A stretch of 64,000 nt of DNA from an uncultured Paracoccaceae bacterium (GTDB lineage Bacteria > Pseudomonadota > Alphaproteobacteria > Rhodobacterales > Rhodobacteraceae), in assembly GCA_947487205.1 (NCBI GenBank), contig CANKVU010000001.1:310001-374000 (forward strand), written 5' to 3'. The number at the start of each line of letters is the position of its first letter. Positions within the stretch are counted from its first letter, which is position 1. The notes under the pieces are model-generated. The model made no database searches. It saw only the letters and a list, made by a program, of their open reading frames with translations, and had not been told where the DNA came from. The position numbers and the translations under genes were made by a program. Below, piece after piece: positions 50,962 to 60,408 of this stretch.

Positions 50962-52227
50962 ATGAACATCCTGATCCTCGGCGGCGGCGGACGCGAGCAC
51001 GCGCTCGCCTGGGCGGTTCTGCAGAACCCCAAATGCGACCGCCTGATCGTGGCACCGGGCAATGCCGGGATCGCCGGCATCGCCGAGACGGCGACGCTCG
51101 ATATCGCGGATGGCGGCGCGGTGACCGAATTCGCCGGCGAAAATGCCGTCGACCTCGTGGTGATCGGCCCCGAGGCGCCGTTGGCCGCGGGCGTGGCCGA
51201 TGCCTGCCGCGCCGCCGGCATCGCGGTCTTCGGCCCCGACCGCGCCGCGGCGATGGTCGAGACCTCGAAGAGTTTCACCAAGGAATTGTGCGACGCCGCC
51301 CATGCCCCCACCGCGCGCTATGCCCGGTTCGAGGCGGCCGGGCCGGCGAAGGACCACGTCCGCGCCCGGGGCGCGCCCATCGTGGTCAAGGCCGACGGGC
51401 TGGCCGCGGGCAAGGGCGTTGTCGTGGCCGAGAGCGCGGCCGAGGCCTGCGCGGCCATCGACGACATCTTCGCCGGGCAGTTCGGCGCGGCGGGCGCCGC
51501 GGTCGTGATCGAGGAGATGATGACCGGCGAGGAGGCCTCGTTCTTCGTCCTCGTCGACGGGGAGGAGCTCCTGCCCATCGGCACCGCGCAAGACCACAAG
51601 CGCCTCGGCGAGGGCGATACCGGCCCCAACACGGGCGGCATGGGCGCCTATTCGCCCGCGCCGATCATGGATGCCGCCGTGACCGAGCGCGCGCTGGAGC
51701 GGATCGTGCGGCCCTGCATGGCCGAACTGGCACGCCGCGGCACGCCCTATTCGGGCGTGCTCTATGTCGGCCTGATGATCGAGGACGGCGAGCCGCGGCT
51801 GGTGGAGTTCAACGCCCGTTTCGGGGATCCCGAATGCCAGTGCCTGATGATCCGCCTGGGCGCGCAGGCGCTGGACCTGATGCAGGCCTGCGCCGAGGGG
51901 CGGCTGGCCGACGCGCGGGTCAACTGGGCCGACGACCACGCCATGTGCGTGGTGATGGCGGCCGAGGGCTATCCCGGCGCCTACCGGAAGGGCGCGGAGA
52001 TCCGCGGCCTGGAACGGCTCGTCGCCTCGTCCGGGCAGGTCGTGTTCCACGCCGGCACGGCGTTCGAGAACGGCGCGCTGGTCGCGGCGGGGGGCCGCGT
52101 CCTGGGCATCACCGCGCGCGGCGACGACCTGAAGCAGGCCCGCGAACGCGCCTATGCCATGGTCGACGCGGTGGACTGGCCGGGGGGCGTCTGCCGGCGC
52201 GACATCGGCTGGCGGGCCCTGCGCTAG
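50962..52227 (+). CDS. purD: Phosphoribosylamine-glycine ligase
   Basis: 421 residues, ATP-grasp family. N-terminal [16 protein letters not shown] (Rossmann), ATP-grasp segments [59 protein letters not shown] and [12 protein letters not shown]. It forms glycinamide ribonucleotide in purine synthesis. Only a weak ribosome site (GGAAGGCGGCGCG) precedes the ATG. Its stop shares CTAG with the convergent zinc peptidase gene. Confidence 0.96.
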   Translation: MNILILGGGGREHALAWAVLQNPKCDRLIVAPGNAGIAGIAETATLDIADGGAVTEFAGENAVDLVVIGPEAPLAAGVADACRAAGIAVFGPDRAAAMVETSKSFTKELCDAAHAPTARYARFEAAGPAKDHVRARGAPIVVKADGLAAGKGVVVAESAAEACAAIDDIFAGQFGAAGAAVVIEEMMTGEEASFFVLVDGEELLPIGTAQDHKRLGEGDTGPNTGGMGAYSPAPIMDAAVTERALERIVRPCMAELARRGTPYSGVLYVGLMIEDGEPRLVEFNARFGDPECQCLMIRLGAQALDLMQACAEGRLADARVNWADDHAMCVVMAAEGYPGAYRKGAEIRGLERLVASSGQVVFHAGTAFENGALVAAGGRVLGITARGDDLKQARERAYAMVDAVDWPGGVCRRDIGWRALR

Positions 52228-53201
52228 GCCTGGGCCACCCCCGCGCCGCCCCGGCGCAGGTGCCGATGGGCGAAGGACAGCTTCTGGCGGATCCCGCCGG
52301 TCAGCACGAAGGGATAGAGGTCCGGCAGGTCCAGTGCCCGGTTGACGTGGTTCACCGCGATCGACAGCGCCACGGCGCCGCTGATCAGGCGGTCGGTATC
52401 CTCCTCGGCATAGGCGTCGTAGCCCGGCGCCGGCCCGTCCATCAGCGCCAGCCCGCTGACCGCTGAACTGTCCAGCAGGTCGACGAGGTGCAGGAGGTGC
52501 GCCACCGTCTCGGCCCAGTCCTCGTGCGGATGCGCGGTGGCATACCCCGTGATGTGGTGCTCGTCCGCGGGTTTGGGATCGGCGTAGTGGCGCTTGAGCG
52601 CGGCGCCGTAATCCTCCCGTTCGTCGCCGAACCGGTCGCGGAATTCCGTCAGGAACCCGTCATCCACCTTCAGCCGCTCGAACAGGAAATGGGCCATCTC
52701 GTGCCGCATGTGGCCGAGCATCGTGCGGTAGAGCTCGCCCATCTTCGCCTGCCGATCGGCCAGGACGGCGTCGCTCGCCTCCGAGACGTTGATCGTGATC
52801 GTGCCGCTCGCATGGCCCATGATCACCTTGGCCGCGCCGCCGGCGGTCCGTTCCGACAGCAGGCGGAAGACGGGGCGGTCGCCGGGGTCGTCCGACCCGA
52901 ACCACCCCCACCGGGCGAGGTTGGCCAGCATCCAGCGCTTGGCCAGCTCGGTCCGCGTCCAGAGCGGCAGGTTGTCGGGCTCCCGCAGGTCCGGCACCGT
53001 CTCCGTCATCGAGCAGGACCGGCAATACTGGCCGCCCTCGGCGATCCAGTTGCATCCGATGTCGGCACGGTTTCCGCAGGTGCGGGCCTCGATCAGCATG
53101 CATTGTTCGTCGGGGTCGAACGCGACCTCCCGCCCGCAGGAGCAGACGGTGTTGTGGAAGTAGAGCGGCGCCGAACAGACGGGACAGTGGAACACTTGCA
53201 T
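52224..53201 (-). CDS. Zinc-ribbon metallopeptidase (Mx1-like)
   Basis: 325 residues. The N-terminus has paired zinc-ribbon motifs FHCPVCSAPLYFHNTVCSCG, CGNRADIGCNW and YCRSCSMT; the catalytic domain has HEMAHFLFERL (H-E-x-x-H) and a downstream HEDWAETVAHLLH that would supply the third ligand or Glu. This is the putative zinc-binding peptidase family (zinc-ribbon plus Mx1) found widely in proteobacteria, target unknown. Cytoplasmic, since it has no signal peptide. It lies upstream of no obvious partner; the ferredoxin gene is upstream on the same strand. Confidence 0.88.
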   Translation of the reverse strand: MQVFHCPVCSAPLYFHNTVCSCGREVAFDPDEQCMLIEARTCGNRADIGCNWIAEGGQYCRSCSMTETVPDLREPDNLPLWTRTELAKRWMLANLARWGWFGSDDPGDRPVFRLLSERTAGGAAKVIMGHASGTITINVSEASDAVLADRQAKMGELYRTMLGHMRHEMAHFLFERLKVDDGFLTEFRDRFGDEREDYGAALKRHYADPKPADEHHITGYATAHPHEDWAETVAHLLHLVDLLDSSAVSGLALMDGPAPGYDAYAEEDTDRLISGAVALSIAVNHVNRALDLPDLYPFVLTGGIRQKLSFAHRHLRRGGAGVAQA

Positions 53202-53273
53202 GGAGACGGCCTTTTTCGCGGGAACGCGGGCTGCGAACCGTTGCGTGGCCGTTCGGGTTCCCGCCCGATCGGC

Positions 53274-53295
53274 GGCGCCGGCCGCGGCCGGCGCC
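53274..53295 (-). terminator. Perfect 10-bp inverted repeat after the ferredoxin gene
   Basis: GGCGCCGGCC (53274-53283) pairs with GGCCGGCGCC (53286-53295) around a 2-nt loop, 12 nt past the ferredoxin stop on the minus strand. Strong terminator-like hairpin without a T-run; it could also be a protein-binding palindrome. Confidence 0.45.
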
Positions 53296-53307
53296 CGGCC
53301 CGGCGGA

Positions 53308-53652
<345 letters not shown>

Positions 53653-53697
53653 TTATGCGCCCAGCTAGTCGCTCGTCTTCCCGGATGCCAGCGGGTG

Positions 53698-53726
53698 TTG
53701 GCGCAGAGCTGGGGATGTTCTATATT
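53698..53726 (+). promoter_or_regulatory. Sigma-70-type promoter of the OB-fold gene
   Basis: TTGGCG (53698-53703) and TATATT (53721-53726) with a 17-bp spacer. The -10 lies inside the LexA box. The expected transcript start (about 53733) is at or just before the ATG at 53735, implying a leaderless mRNA. Confidence 0.6.
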
Positions 53727-53731
53727 TGTTC
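53717..53731 (+). promoter_or_regulatory. LexA (SOS) box, alphaproteobacterial type
   Basis: GTTC-TATATTT-GTTC, an exact match to the GTTC-N7-GTTC direct repeat bound by LexA in Rhodobacter and relatives. It overlaps the -10 and ends 3 nt before the start codon, an ideal spot for repression. Confidence 0.8.
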
Positions 53732-53734
53732 CTT

Positions 53735-54109
53735 ATGACGCCCCGCTCTCCCTTCTGGCCGCGGCCGCCCTCGGCCCTGCCCCATGGCTGGCTCGACCGC
53801 CCGCCCGACGGCGCGCGCGTGACCGTGGCGGGGCTCGTGCTGCTGCGGCAGCGGCCGGGCACCGCGAAGGGGGTCGTGTTCCTGACGCTCGAGGACGAGA
53901 CCGCGACCTGCAACGTCATCGTCTGGCGCAAGGTCTACGAGCGGTTCCGCCGCGCAGTGATCGCCGGACGCTGCCTGCGTGTGACGGGACGGGTGCAGCG
54001 CGGCGGCGGCACCACCCATGTCATCGCGGAGGAGGTGGAGGATATCAGCACGATGCTGGACGACCTGCTGCGGGACGGGACGCCCCGTCCGGACCAAGCC
54101 CCGTCCTAG
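53735..54109 (+). CDS. Stand-alone OB-fold protein resembling the C-terminus of DnaE2 (ImuC)
   Basis: 124 residues. VTVAGLVLLRQRPGTAKGVVFLTLEDET followed by VIVWRKVYERFRRAVIAGRCLRVTGRVQRGGG and VEDISTMLDDLL (read in parts) matches the C-terminal OB-fold of error-prone polymerase DnaE2, down to the fold's VAGLV-RQRPGTAKG-LEDET run. None of the polymerase, PHP or thumb domains is present, and the usual C-terminal SRDFH end is also missing. A LexA box and a -10 sit immediately upstream, so it is probably DNA-damage induced and leaderless. It may be a remnant of a deleted imuA-imuB-dnaE2 cassette or a small single-stranded DNA binding helper. The stop shares CTAG with the convergent transporter gene. 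Confidence 0.78.
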   Translation: MTPRSPFWPRPPSALPHGWLDRPPDGARVTVAGLVLLRQRPGTAKGVVFLTLEDETATCNVIVWRKVYERFRRAVIAGRCLRVTGRVQRGGGTTHVIAEEVEDISTMLDDLLRDGTPRPDQAPS

Positions 54110-55023
54110 TAGAGCCCCTTGGCGCGGAGCTTGCGCCGCGCGGTCCCGCCGCGGGCGGTCTGGCGTTCGCGCACGACGATCATGACGCCGGACCCGATCA
54201 CCAGGCCCGCGCCGGCCAGCGTCTGCCATGTCGGCACCTCGCCGAACCAGACGAACCCGATCCCCACCGCCCAGAGCATCGAGACATAGGTGAAGGGCGC
54301 CAGCGCCGAGGCGTCGGCGTACCTGTAGCTGGCCGTCAGGAGCATCTGCCCCACCGCGCCGAAGACGCCGCATCCCGCCAGTAGCATTGCCTGGCGCGGC
54401 GTCGGCCACACCCAACCGAAGGGCGCGGTCAGAAGCGCGCAGCCGCTCGCCGTGGCCAGGAAGTAGAACGCGATGGCCTCGCTCCGCTCCGTGCCCGACA
54501 TCGCCTTGATGATGGTCTGCGCCGCCGCGGCCAGCGCCGCCGAGCCGAGCGCCATGCCCGCCCCGACCAGGGCCAGCCCGCGCAGTTCGGTCGCCCCGAA
54601 GCGCGGCGCCACGATCACCAGCACCCCGCCCAGGCCCAGCGCGACCGCCCCCAGCCGGATCAGCCGGAACCGCTCGCCCAGGAAGACCGCCGCGAAGACG
54701 ACGAGGAAGACGGGCGTGGCGAAGCGGATCGCCTGCACCTCGGCCAGCGGCAGAAGCGTGATCGCGGCGAAGCCCAGCCCCATCGACACGCTGCCGACCA
54801 GCCCGCGCAGGGCGTGCCCCTTCCAGTTCGCCACGTGAAGACCGTCCTGCAGGTCCCCCCGGGCCCAGAGCCACGCCGTGATGATGGGCAGCGACAGGGC
54901 GGCGCGAAAGAACACCACCTCCCCCGTCGGCACGCCGACGGAGGCCGCCTTCACGAAGGCGGACATGATCGTCAGGACGGAGAAGGCCGCCAGGATCAGG
55001 AGGATGCCGCGCAGGGGAGCCAT
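54106..55023 (-). CDS. DMT superfamily transporter (EamA)
   Basis: 305 residues with ten predicted membrane segments in two EamA repeats: ILLILAAFSVLTIMSAFVKAAS at the start, GLGFAAITLLPLAEVQAIRFATPVFLVVFAAVFLGE (read in parts) ending repeat one, and ASALAPFTYVSMLWAVGIGFVWFGEVPTW in repeat two. The C-terminal tail is basic. Substrate unknown (metabolite exporters are frequent in this family). Start at MAPLRGI. Confidence 0.9.
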   Translation of the reverse strand: MAPLRGILLILAAFSVLTIMSAFVKAASVGVPTGEVVFFRAALSLPIITAWLWARGDLQDGLHVANWKGHALRGLVGSVSMGLGFAAITLLPLAEVQAIRFATPVFLVVFAAVFLGERFRLIRLGAVALGLGGVLVIVAPRFGATELRGLALVGAGMALGSAALAAAAQTIIKAMSGTERSEAIAFYFLATASGCALLTAPFGWVWPTPRQAMLLAGCGVFGAVGQMLLTASYRYADASALAPFTYVSMLWAVGIGFVWFGEVPTWQTLAGAGLVIGSGVMIVVRERQTARGGTARRKLRAKGLY

Positions 55024-55105
55024 CGGCCCCGCCCTACTCCCATTGCGCGCCGGGCGCCATACGGGTGGCGAGAGTCGCAAGGGCCGAAGGCGGGGCGGTC
55101 GCCGC

Positions 55106-55732
55106 TCAGGCCTCCCGGCCGATCCGGGCCGCCAGGCGCAGCGCATGGCTGGGATCCGCGGCCGCCGCGGGCAGCACGGGATCGTAGGCGGCGCGGATCA
55201 GGGCCCCGATCTCGGGGCGCAGGATCACGCTCCCCTCCGGCGCCCGCGCCAGGGGCGACCGGTCGGTGAAGGCGGTGTCGGACCACAGGAGCGCGGTCTG
55301 CACCGCCTGGTTCAGCGCCACCGTATGCGCCGGCACCTGCGCCATCTCCGCATCCATGCGGATGAAGGCGAAGCTCGCGCGGATCGCCCCCGCCTCGTCG
55401 AACCGGAAGATGCGGTACTGGTTCGCCCCCGCCGCCTCCAGCCGGTCGAGCAGCGGCGCGAGGTCGGGGATCAACCGGTCGAGGTCGGGGATCGCGCGCA
55501 ATTCGTCCCATTCGCGGAATACGAAGACCATGACGTTGACGCCCAGTTCGGGGTCCGTCTCGGCCATGCCCTGCCCGGTCAACCCGGCCACGGCCTCGAG
55601 CGCGCCCTTCATGATCGCCAGCGTGGCGTCGTCCACCCCGAAGACCACCGGCGCCATCGGCCGGCCCCACCGCGCGAAGGCGTAGCTGTCGTCGGAGCGG
55701 GTGAACAGGGCGGTGATCTCTTCGGGGCTCAT
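55106..55732 (-). CDS. Conserved hypothetical protein
   Basis: 208 residues, not recognised by name. ITALFTRSDDSYAFARWGRPMAPVVFGVDD at the start, LGVNVMVFVFREWDELRAIPDLDRL, QYRIFRFDEAGAIRASFAFIRMD and DTAFTDRSPLA suggest an alpha/beta fold without a signal or membrane helix. Composition and codon use match the neighbours, so it is a resident gene, not a transfer. It is followed by the DMT transporter on the same strand (82 bp). No functional assignment is possible from sequence. Confidence 0.75.
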   Translation of the reverse strand: MSPEEITALFTRSDDSYAFARWGRPMAPVVFGVDDATLAIMKGALEAVAGLTGQGMAETDPELGVNVMVFVFREWDELRAIPDLDRLIPDLAPLLDRLEAAGANQYRIFRFDEAGAIRASFAFIRMDAEMAQVPAHTVALNQAVQTALLWSDTAFTDRSPLARAPEGSVILRPEIGALIRAAYDPVLPAAAADPSHALRLAARIGREA

Positions 55733-55911
55733 GGCCCCGCGTGGTAGGCCCGCGCCGGGCCGAGGACAAGCCCGGCTTCGCCCCTCCGGCCACGCCGCCC
55801 GTGACGCAAGGTCACGAGCCGCGCATGCCGGGCGCGGACGGCGCGAAACCTCCCCTCAACCTCCTCCGTGCATGTCCGGTCGACGGGAACCGGTCCCACG
55901 CGGAGGGGATG

Positions 55912-57153
55912 ATGCGGCAGGACGACCAGATCGAGAGATCCCGCGCGACCGGCCCGGGGCCGTCGCGGCCCGGACATCGGGGCCGCCACGCCCCGGCCCG
56001 CTTGCATCCCGGCGGCGATCGCGATCCCGAACGCCTGGCCGCGCTCCGCCGCTGGACGATCACGGCACCCGATCATCGCGCCCGACCCCGACCGCTCGGC
56101 GACGAACCCGTCGCCCTCCTTCTTCCCTGGCTCGGGCGGCTGCGCCGCCACCTTGCGGGCGAACCGGGAGCGGCGCTCCTCTTGGACCACCTGGACCGGG
56201 CGATGGCGCCGCTGGCCGGCCTTTCCCGGCGCCGCCGCCTTCCGCCCCCGGTCGCGCGGGATCTGGAGGATCCGGTGGCGCGGGCCGAGGCGATGCTCGG
56301 CCGGCCCTTCGTCCGCCACGCCGAGCGGGCCCTCGACTCCGTGGGCCGGATCGCCCCCCGCGGCGCGAACGGCTCCGCGGGATGCGGCGTCCTAGTGGCG
56401 CCGGGGGTGCTTCTGACGGCCCGGACGGTCCTGTCGGACATGCTCGCCGCGGCGCGATGCACCCTGTCGCTGCGCTTCGGGACCGGGGCGGGTGTGCGGA
56501 CCTTCCGCCTGCGGCCCGGTCGCCTGTTCCACACCGATGCGCGGCTGGGCGTCACCCTCGTCGCGGTGGATCCTGCCGCCTCGGACGGCACGCCGCTGGC
56601 CGCGTTCGGCCACCTGGCGCTCGTCGGAGAGGTCGGCAAGATCCGCCCCGGATACCCGGTGCACGTCGCCGGGCACCGTGCGGACAGGCTCGTGCGGATC
56701 GTCACGGACGACGCGATCCTGCTCGCCCTGCCCCCCGATCCGGGCCACCTGGCCCAGTATGGCGGCGACACGACGCCCGGCTCGGCCGGCGCTCCGGTTC
56801 TGAGTGACCGAGGGGAGATGGTGGCCCTGCATCTTCGTGGCGTGCCCGCCACGGACACGAACGGGCGCATCCTGACGCTCGACGGCGGCGTCTGGGATCG
56901 CGCCCGCGATCCCCGCATGCAGGGCGTGCGCTGGATCGGCAACGAGGGCGTGCGCGTCTCGGCCCTGGTGCGGCACCTGCGTGGCGTCCGGACCCGGATC
57001 GCCGCGCACGACCCCTCGGCCGCCGCCCTTCTCGGTGCCGTGCTGGCGGTGGGGGATGGCGCCGACCGGGCCGCGCCCCTGCGGCCGGACCCGGCGGCGC
57101 CGTCGCCCTGCGCGCGCCCGGCCGGGCGACCGATGACGCCACCCCGCCCTTAG
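55912..57153 (+). CDS. Trypsin/V8-like serine protease homologue lacking catalytic His and Asp
   Basis: 413 residues. The C-terminal part (about 140-380) follows the V8-like fold of Rhodobacterales proteins ending NEGVRVSALVRHL, and keeps the nucleophile Ser291 in TTPGSAGAPVL. At the His position it has LLTARTVLSD (Thr172 instead of His), and at the Asp position RLGVTLVAVD (Gly213 instead of Asp), so two of the three triad residues are gone and it is probably not a protease. No signal peptide is evident. The start is the second of two adjacent ATGs after GGAGGGG (5-nt spacing). Convergent with ruvB, 16 bp apart. The first 130 residues are Arg/Pro-rich and unmatched. Confidence 0.7.
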   Translation: MRQDDQIERSRATGPGPSRPGHRGRHAPARLHPGGDRDPERLAALRRWTITAPDHRARPRPLGDEPVALLLPWLGRLRRHLAGEPGAALLLDHLDRAMAPLAGLSRRRRLPPPVARDLEDPVARAEAMLGRPFVRHAERALDSVGRIAPRGANGSAGCGVLVAPGVLLTARTVLSDMLAAARCTLSLRFGTGAGVRTFRLRPGRLFHTDARLGVTLVAVDPAASDGTPLAAFGHLALVGEVGKIRPGYPVHVAGHRADRLVRIVTDDAILLALPPDPGHLAQYGGDTTPGSAGAPVLSDRGEMVALHLRGVPATDTNGRILTLDGGVWDRARDPRMQGVRWIGNEGVRVSALVRHLRGVRTRIAAHDPSAAALLGAVLAVGDGADRAAPLRPDPAAPSPCARPAGRPMTPPRP

Positions 57154-57169
57154 CGCCGCGCGCCCGGGA

Positions 57170-58198
57170 TCAGATGTCGAAGAGGTCCCCGCCCCGATCG
57201 GGACGCGGCGGCGCCAGACCCAGATGGGTCCAGGCCTTCTGCGCCAGCATGCGCCCCCGCGGGGTCCGCTGGATCAGACCCTGTTGCAGCAGGTAGGGCT
57301 CGATCACTTCCTCCAGCGCGTCGCGGCTCTCCGAAAGGGCGGCGGCGATGGTTTCGATCCCCACGGGGCCGCCCTGGTAATTCTCCGCCACCAGGGTCAG
57401 GTAGCGCCGGTCGGCCCCGTCAAGGCCGATCTCGTCCACCCCGAGCCGCGTCAAGGCGCGGTCGGCCAGGGATCGGGTCAGCTGGCCGTCGCCCTCGACC
57501 AGCGCGAAATCCACCACCCGGCGCAGCAGGCGACCGGCGATCCGCGGCGTGCCCCGCGCCCGGGCCGCGATCTCGCGCACCCCCTCGGGCTCGGCCGCCA
57601 CCCCGAGCAGGCGCGCGCCGCGCGCGACGATGTCCGACAATTCCCCGATCGTGTAGAATTGCAGGCGGATCGGGATGCCGAACCGGTCCCTGAGCGGCGT
57701 GGTCAGCAGGCCCAGCCGCGTCGTCGCGCCGACCAGCGTGAAGGGCTGCAGCTCGATGCGCACGGTGCGCGCCGCCGGTCCCTCGCCGATCACGAGGTCC
57801 AGCTCGAAATCCTCCAGCGCCGGATACAGCACCTCCTCGACCACCGGGTTCAGGCGATGGATCTCGTCGATGAAGAGGACGTCGTTGCGCTCCAGGTTGG
57901 TCAGGATCGCGGCCAGGTCCCCCGCCTTGGCCAGCACCGGCCCGGATGTCATGCGGAAATTGACGCCCAGTTCCCGCGCGACGATCTGCGCCAGCGTGGT
58001 CTTGCCCAGCCCCGGCGGGCCGTGGAACAGCGCATGGTCCATCGCGCGGCCGCGCATCCGGGCGCTCTCGATGAAGACCTTGAGGTTCGCCCGCGCCTCC
58101 GCCTGCCCGGTGAAGGCGTCGAGCGTCTGCGGCCTCAGCGCCGGCCCGTCATCCTCGGGCAGCGGTTCTGGCCTTAAGGTGGGGTCGGGCTGGCTCAT
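57170..58198 (-). CDS. ruvB: Holliday junction DNA helicase RuvB
   Basis: 342 residues, canonical. Walker [16 protein letters not shown], Walker [10 protein letters not shown], sensor [21 protein letters not shown] and the C-terminal winged-helix [17 protein letters not shown]. It drives branch migration of Holliday junctions with RuvA. It is the last gene of ruvC-ruvA-ruvB; a 4-nt gap separates it from ruvA. No LexA box is seen before the operon. Confidence 0.97.
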   Translation of the reverse strand: MSQPDPTLRPEPLPEDDGPALRPQTLDAFTGQAEARANLKVFIESARMRGRAMDHALFHGPPGLGKTTLAQIVARELGVNFRMTSGPVLAKAGDLAAILTNLERNDVLFIDEIHRLNPVVEEVLYPALEDFELDLVIGEGPAARTVRIELQPFTLVGATTRLGLLTTPLRDRFGIPIRLQFYTIGELSDIVARGARLLGVAAEPEGVREIAARARGTPRIAGRLLRRVVDFALVEGDGQLTRSLADRALTRLGVDEIGLDGADRRYLTLVAENYQGGPVGIETIAAALSESRDALEEVIEPYLLQQGLIQRTPRGRMLAQKAWTHLGLAPPRPDRGGDLFDI

Positions 58199-58202
58199 CG
58201 GC

Positions 58203-58874
58203 TCATCCCCTGGGCGCCCGGGATCTCAGCGCCGCGCGGATCAGCGCCGCCGTCTCGGCGCCCGGCTCGGCCTGCGCGGCCTCGGCCACGGCGCGCGACG
58301 CCTCCGCCGGACCGTAGCCCAGGTTGCCCAGCGCCGACATCGCCTCCGCCTCGGCCCCGGGGCTGGCGGCGGGCGGGGTCGCGGGCCGCGGCGCCGGTCC
58401 GGTGGGGGCGGAATCGTCCCCATCCCCCGCAGGCAGGATCACCGGCGCCTCCCGCACCCCCATCGCCATGACCCCCGGCGCCTTCTCCTTCAATTCGTTG
58501 ACCACGCGCTGCGCGATCTTCGGGCCCACGCCCGGTGCGGCCCGGATCGCCCCGGCATCGCCGAGCGCGATCGCGCGGCCCACCCCGTCGGGGCCGAGCG
58601 CGCCGAGGATCGCCAGCGAGGCCCTGGCCCCGATCCCCTGCACGCTCATCAGCAGGCGGTGCCATTCCTTCTCCGCCAGCGTCTGGAAGCCGTAAAGCTG
58701 CAGCAGGTCCTCCCGCACCAGCAGGTCGGTATGGAGCGAGACCGCCTCCCCCGGGCCGGGCATCGTCAGGCGGGTGCGCTCCGATACGTGCACGACATAG
58801 CCCACGCCGCCCACGTCGATCAGCACGTGATCGGGGCCGATATGGCCCACCCGCCCCGTCAGCCGCCCGATCAT
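58203..58874 (-). CDS. ruvA: Holliday junction branch-migration protein RuvA
   Basis: 223 residues. N-terminal OB-fold [26 protein letters not shown], the helix-hairpin-helix pair [17 protein letters not shown] and [18 protein letters not shown], a Pro-rich linker (about 145-175), and the C-terminal RuvB-binding domain ([18 protein letters not shown]). It binds the four-way junction. The ATG overlaps the ruvC stop by 4 nt. Confidence 0.96.
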   Translation of the reverse strand: MIGRLTGRVGHIGPDHVLIDVGGVGYVVHVSERTRLTMPGPGEAVSLHTDLLVREDLLQLYGFQTLAEKEWHRLLMSVQGIGARASLAILGALGPDGVGRAIALGDAGAIRAAPGVGPKIAQRVVNELKEKAPGVMAMGVREAPVILPAGDGDDSAPTGPAPRPATPPAASPGAEAEAMSALGNLGYGPAEASRAVAEAAQAEPGAETAALIRAALRSRAPRG

Positions 58875-59365
58875 GCCTTGATCCGGTGCGCCATGGGCCG
58901 CCCCGCGCAGTGGAAGGCGTGGCACATGGCGATGGCCAGCGCGTCCGCCGCATCGGGGCCCACCGGGTCGGCGCCAGGCAGCTGCATCCGCACCATGTGG
59001 TCGATCTGGCGCTTGTCGGCATGGCCCACCCCGACGACGGTCTTCTTCACCGCGTTGGGGGCGTATTCCCCGATCGACAGACCTGCCTGCGCCAATGCCA
59101 GCAGCGCCACCCCGCGCGCCTGGCCGAGCTTCAGCGTGCCGGCCCCGTCCCGGTTGACGAAGGTCTGCTCGATCGCCGCGGCGGCCGGCGCATATGCCGC
59201 GATCAGCTCGACCAGCTGGCCGTGCAGGCTGAGAAGGCGCGGCGCAAGATCCCCCGCGCCGGAACCGATCTGCCCGTTGGCCACGTGGGACAGACGGTTG
59301 CCCTCGGCCTCGATCACGCCCCAGCCGAGAATCCGCAATCCCGGATCGATCCCCAATACCCGCAT
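58871..59365 (-). CDS. ruvC: Holliday junction resolvase RuvC
   Basis: 164 residues. Catalytic acids appear in [15 protein letters not shown] (Asp7), [10 protein letters not shown] (Glu) and [14 protein letters not shown] (two Asp), the standard RuvC set. It cuts Holliday junctions. Start at MRVLGIDPG; an upstream ATG in frame adds 12 unrelated residues. First gene of ruvCAB. GAAC motifs in the 69-bp upstream gap are spaced by 3 bp, not the 7 of a LexA box. Confidence 0.96.
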   Translation of the reverse strand: MRVLGIDPGLRILGWGVIEAEGNRLSHVANGQIGSGAGDLAPRLLSLHGQLVELIAAYAPAAAAIEQTFVNRDGAGTLKLGQARGVALLALAQAGLSIGEYAPNAVKKTVVGVGHADKRQIDHMVRMQLPGADPVGPDAADALAIAMCHAFHCAGRPMAHRIKA

Positions 59366-59434
59366 CGGCCTGCCCGTTCGTTGTTTTCCAAGCCCTAGCA
59401 CGAACGGAGAACATCCGCCAAGGACCGGCCCCGC

Positions 59435-60307
59435 TCAGGCCCCGCGCCGCAGCGTCAGCGTGGTCCAGTCCCCGATCACGTCGCGTTCCACGGTCTCGAA
59501 CCCCGCCCGGGCATAGGCGGCCTCGACCTCCGCGGCCTGGGGGGTCAGTAGACCCGACAGGATCGCGTGGCCGCCGCCGGCCGCATGGGCGGCCATCGCG
59601 GGGGCGAGGTCGACGAGCGGCCCCTTCAGGATATTGGCGAAGATCAGGTCGTAGGGCCCCCCGGCCGCGAGGCGTGGATGATCGAAACCCGCCGCCTCCA
59701 GACAGACGACCCGGTCGGCGAGCCCGTTCAGGCGGACGTTCGCCTCGGCGACCTCCACCGCGACCGCGTCGATGTCCGACGCCAGGATCGCGCCGTCTAG
59801 GACGCGTGCCGCCGCCATCGCCAGGACCGCGGTTCCGCAGCCCACATCCGCGACGCGTTGCGGTCGGACGCCCTGCTCCAGAAGCCGGTCGAAGGCCACC
59901 AGGCACCCCTTGGTGGTGCCGTGATGGCCGGTCCCGAAGGCCATCGCCGCATCGACGAGAAGCGCCACGGCATCCGCCGGCACCCAGTCCGCGTCATGAC
60001 TGCCGTAGAGGAAGAAGCGGCCGGCCTCGACCGGGGCCAGCTCGCGGCGCACCTTGTCGACCCAATCGATCTCGGGCAATTCGCTGACCGCGAAGGGCCG
60101 CGCCCCGAACGCCGCCGCCAGGAGCGCCAGCGCCGCCTCGTCGGGCGGCGCGGTGAAATAGCCCCCGATCTCCCACAGGGCGGAGCCGTCCTCCATCTCG
60201 AAGACGCCGACGCCGTCGGGCTCGGGGTCCAGCCGTTCCATCGCGTCGCCGAGCGCGCGCGCGGAGGCCTCGTCGGGGGCCAGTGTCAGGGCGGTGTAGG
60301 TGGGCAT
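59435..60307 (-). CDS. prmA: Ribosomal protein L11 methyltransferase
   Basis: 290 residues. N-terminal substrate-recognition part about 1-105, then a SAM-binding methyltransferase domain with motif [30 protein letters not shown] upstream of it, and [16 protein letters not shown]. It trimethylates lysines and the N-terminus of L11. Start MPTYTALTL. It lies upstream of ruvCAB on the same strand with a 69-bp gap, probably a separate transcript. Confidence 0.93.
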   Translation of the reverse strand: MPTYTALTLAPDEASARALGDAMERLDPEPDGVGVFEMEDGSALWEIGGYFTAPPDEAALALLAAAFGARPFAVSELPEIDWVDKVRRELAPVEAGRFFLYGSHDADWVPADAVALLVDAAMAFGTGHHGTTKGCLVAFDRLLEQGVRPQRVADVGCGTAVLAMAAARVLDGAILASDIDAVAVEVAEANVRLNGLADRVVCLEAAGFDHPRLAAGGPYDLIFANILKGPLVDLAPAMAAHAAGGGHAILSGLLTPQAAEVEAAYARAGFETVERDVIGDWTTLTLRRGA

Positions 60308-60330
60308 GAGCGGGTCTCCGACGCAAGCGG

Positions 60331-60364
60331 GGGCGCGGTCCGGAACGGGCCGGACATCGCGCCC
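60331..60364. terminator. Two-part hairpin between prmA and the second symporter gene
   Basis: GGGCGCG (60331-60337) pairs with CGCGCCC (60358-60364), and the inner GTCCGG (60338-60343) with CCGGAC (60350-60355); the loop is 6 nt and there is a 2-nt bulge. It lies about 45 nt past the symporter stop on the minus strand. No T-run. Confidence 0.5.
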
Positions 60365-60408
60365 CGCGGCCCCGGCCTCGTCTCATGCCGGCCGGGTGCG
60401 CGCAAGCC

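Noticed and set aside
59366-59434. GTTC and GAAC motifs upstream of ruvC as a LexA box
   Set aside because: Two GAAC motifs (59402-59405 and 59409-59412) are 3 bp apart and the lone GTTC (59376-59379) has no partner at 7-bp spacing, so the alphaproteobacterial box is absent.
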